DNA from: Brachybacterium sp042666875
GTDB taxonomy: Bacteria > Actinomycetota > Actinomycetes > Actinomycetales > Dermabacteraceae
NCBI RefSeq assembly: GCF_042666875.1
Contig: NZ_JBHTCX010000006.1
Location: forward strand, 25,213-89,212
Direction: 5' to 3'
Length of the DNA: 64,000 bases
In this document: in pieces, positions 61,299-64,000 of the stretch
Layout: every line of letters begins with the position of its first letter
How positions within the stretch are numbered: position 1 is the stretch's first letter
Notes under the pieces: model-generated
Told to the model about the DNA's origin: nothing
The model's input: only the letters and a program-made list of their open reading frames with translations
The model's database searches: none
Program-made: the position numbers and the translations under genes

Positions 61299-61417
61299 TG
61301 TCCGGCGGCGACCTACTCTCCCACACCCTCGCGAGTGCAGTACCATCGGCGCAATCGAGCTTAGCTTCCGGGTTCGGAATGGAACCGGGCGTTTCCTCGA
61401 CGCTATGACCGCCGTAA
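61299..61417 (-). rRNA. rrf: 5S ribosomal RNA
   Basis: About 119 nt. On the minus strand it starts GTTACGGCGGTCATAGCGTC, contains CCATTCCGAACCCGGAAG and GGGAGAGTAGGTCGCCGCC, and ends CCGGACA. Exact ends are approximate. Confidence 0.93.
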
Positions 61418-61532
61418 CACGACGAGACCGAACCAGCCCACCCACACACCCCACCAAACCGGGGCACATGGCGGGGTTGTCTCTTCAGAACCACACAGTG
61501 GACGCGAACACAGCAAACAACCAAAAAATGTG
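61418..61532 (-). other. 23S-5S spacer
   Basis: About 115 nt between the 23S 3' end and 5S. No tRNA is found in it. Confidence 0.7.

Positions 61533-64000
<2,468 letters not shown>

Larger units (their letters stand above)
60895..61380. repeat. Direct repeat of rRNA-operon end (about 185 nt, twice)
   Basis: About 60891-61080 repeats at about 61187-61380: the leading GATCTGCGCTGG, terminator and 5S sequence are the same apart from small length differences in the A, G and C runs. About 106 nt of unrelated sequence (61082-61186) lies between. Confidence 0.85.

Noticed and set aside
60895..61417. Real tandem 5S rRNA genes
   Set aside because: The left copy is cut in mid-gene exactly at an ambiguous base, which fits an assembly join better.
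60573..61469. N-terminal extension of the polyprenyl synthase into the rRNA region
   Set aside because: The extension runs over 5S rRNA copies and the N. A good ribosome-binding site and the family start support ATG 60572.

Overview
This 64 kb window comes from a high-GC Gram-positive bacterium, an actinobacterium of the Micrococcales type. The gene content and order would fit Brachybacterium or a relative, but I cannot prove the genus from the sequence alone. The evidence is strong G/C third-position bias, frequent GTG starts, ATGA gene overlaps, TANNNT -10 boxes (several placed so that mRNAs would be leaderless), an acyl-CoA carboxylase epsilon subunit, and the conserved order birA/accD/accE/maf/accA/lpdA/punA/pmm/deoA/cdd/sdhCDAB. 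That order parallels Mycobacterium tuberculosis Rv3279c-Rv3319.

Region 1 (1-11.3 kb) holds biotin ligase (partial), an acyl-CoA carboxylase set with maf and an inserted DUF885 peptidase-like gene, a cysteine-less LpdA-type flavoprotein, purine nucleoside phosphorylase and a phosphosugar mutase. Region 2 (11.3-26.1 kb) is centred on nucleoside salvage: a BMP lipoprotein, a two-domain ABC ATPase, two permeases, cytidine deaminase and thymidine phosphorylase form one minus-strand operon. DeoC and a fused P-loop kinase-NUDIX protein lie nearby, with a DUF222/HNH nuclease, a secreted glycosidase-like protein, an M20 amidohydrolase and ManC. Region 3 (26.4-38.8 kb) is housekeeping: sdhCDAB, xthA-folD-glyA, an aldo/keto reductase with an XRE regulator, rpmG-hadA-like-hadB-like-murB, three tRNAs (Tyr, Thr, Met) and yajQ.

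Region 4 (38.9-59.2 kb) is the most unusual part: a stripped-down type VII-like secretion locus, all on the minus strand. It has five small WXG100 genes (two tandem duplicated pairs plus one single), an FHA-containing three-domain EccC/EssC ATPase, an FHA-like protein, a membrane Ser/Thr kinase, a PP2C phosphatase, two large zinc-ribbon/FHA proteins, and a MoxR-DUF58-transglutaminase module whose transglutaminase domain lacks the catalytic Cys and His. No EccB, EccD, EccE, mycosin, EsaA or EssA is visible. The three WXG100 promoters share a dyad, TGGGGA-N4-TCCCCA, exactly 23 nt upstream of an identical TAGAGT -10 box, which implies a dedicated regulon. Seven genes from moxR to the kinase are chained by 4-nt overlaps.

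Region 5 (59.5-64 kb) has a polyprenyl diphosphate synthase followed by a minus-strand rRNA operon (5S, then 23S running off the right end). A truncated second 5S copy ends at a single N (61081), probably an assembly junction between rRNA operon copies, so linkage across that point is doubtful.
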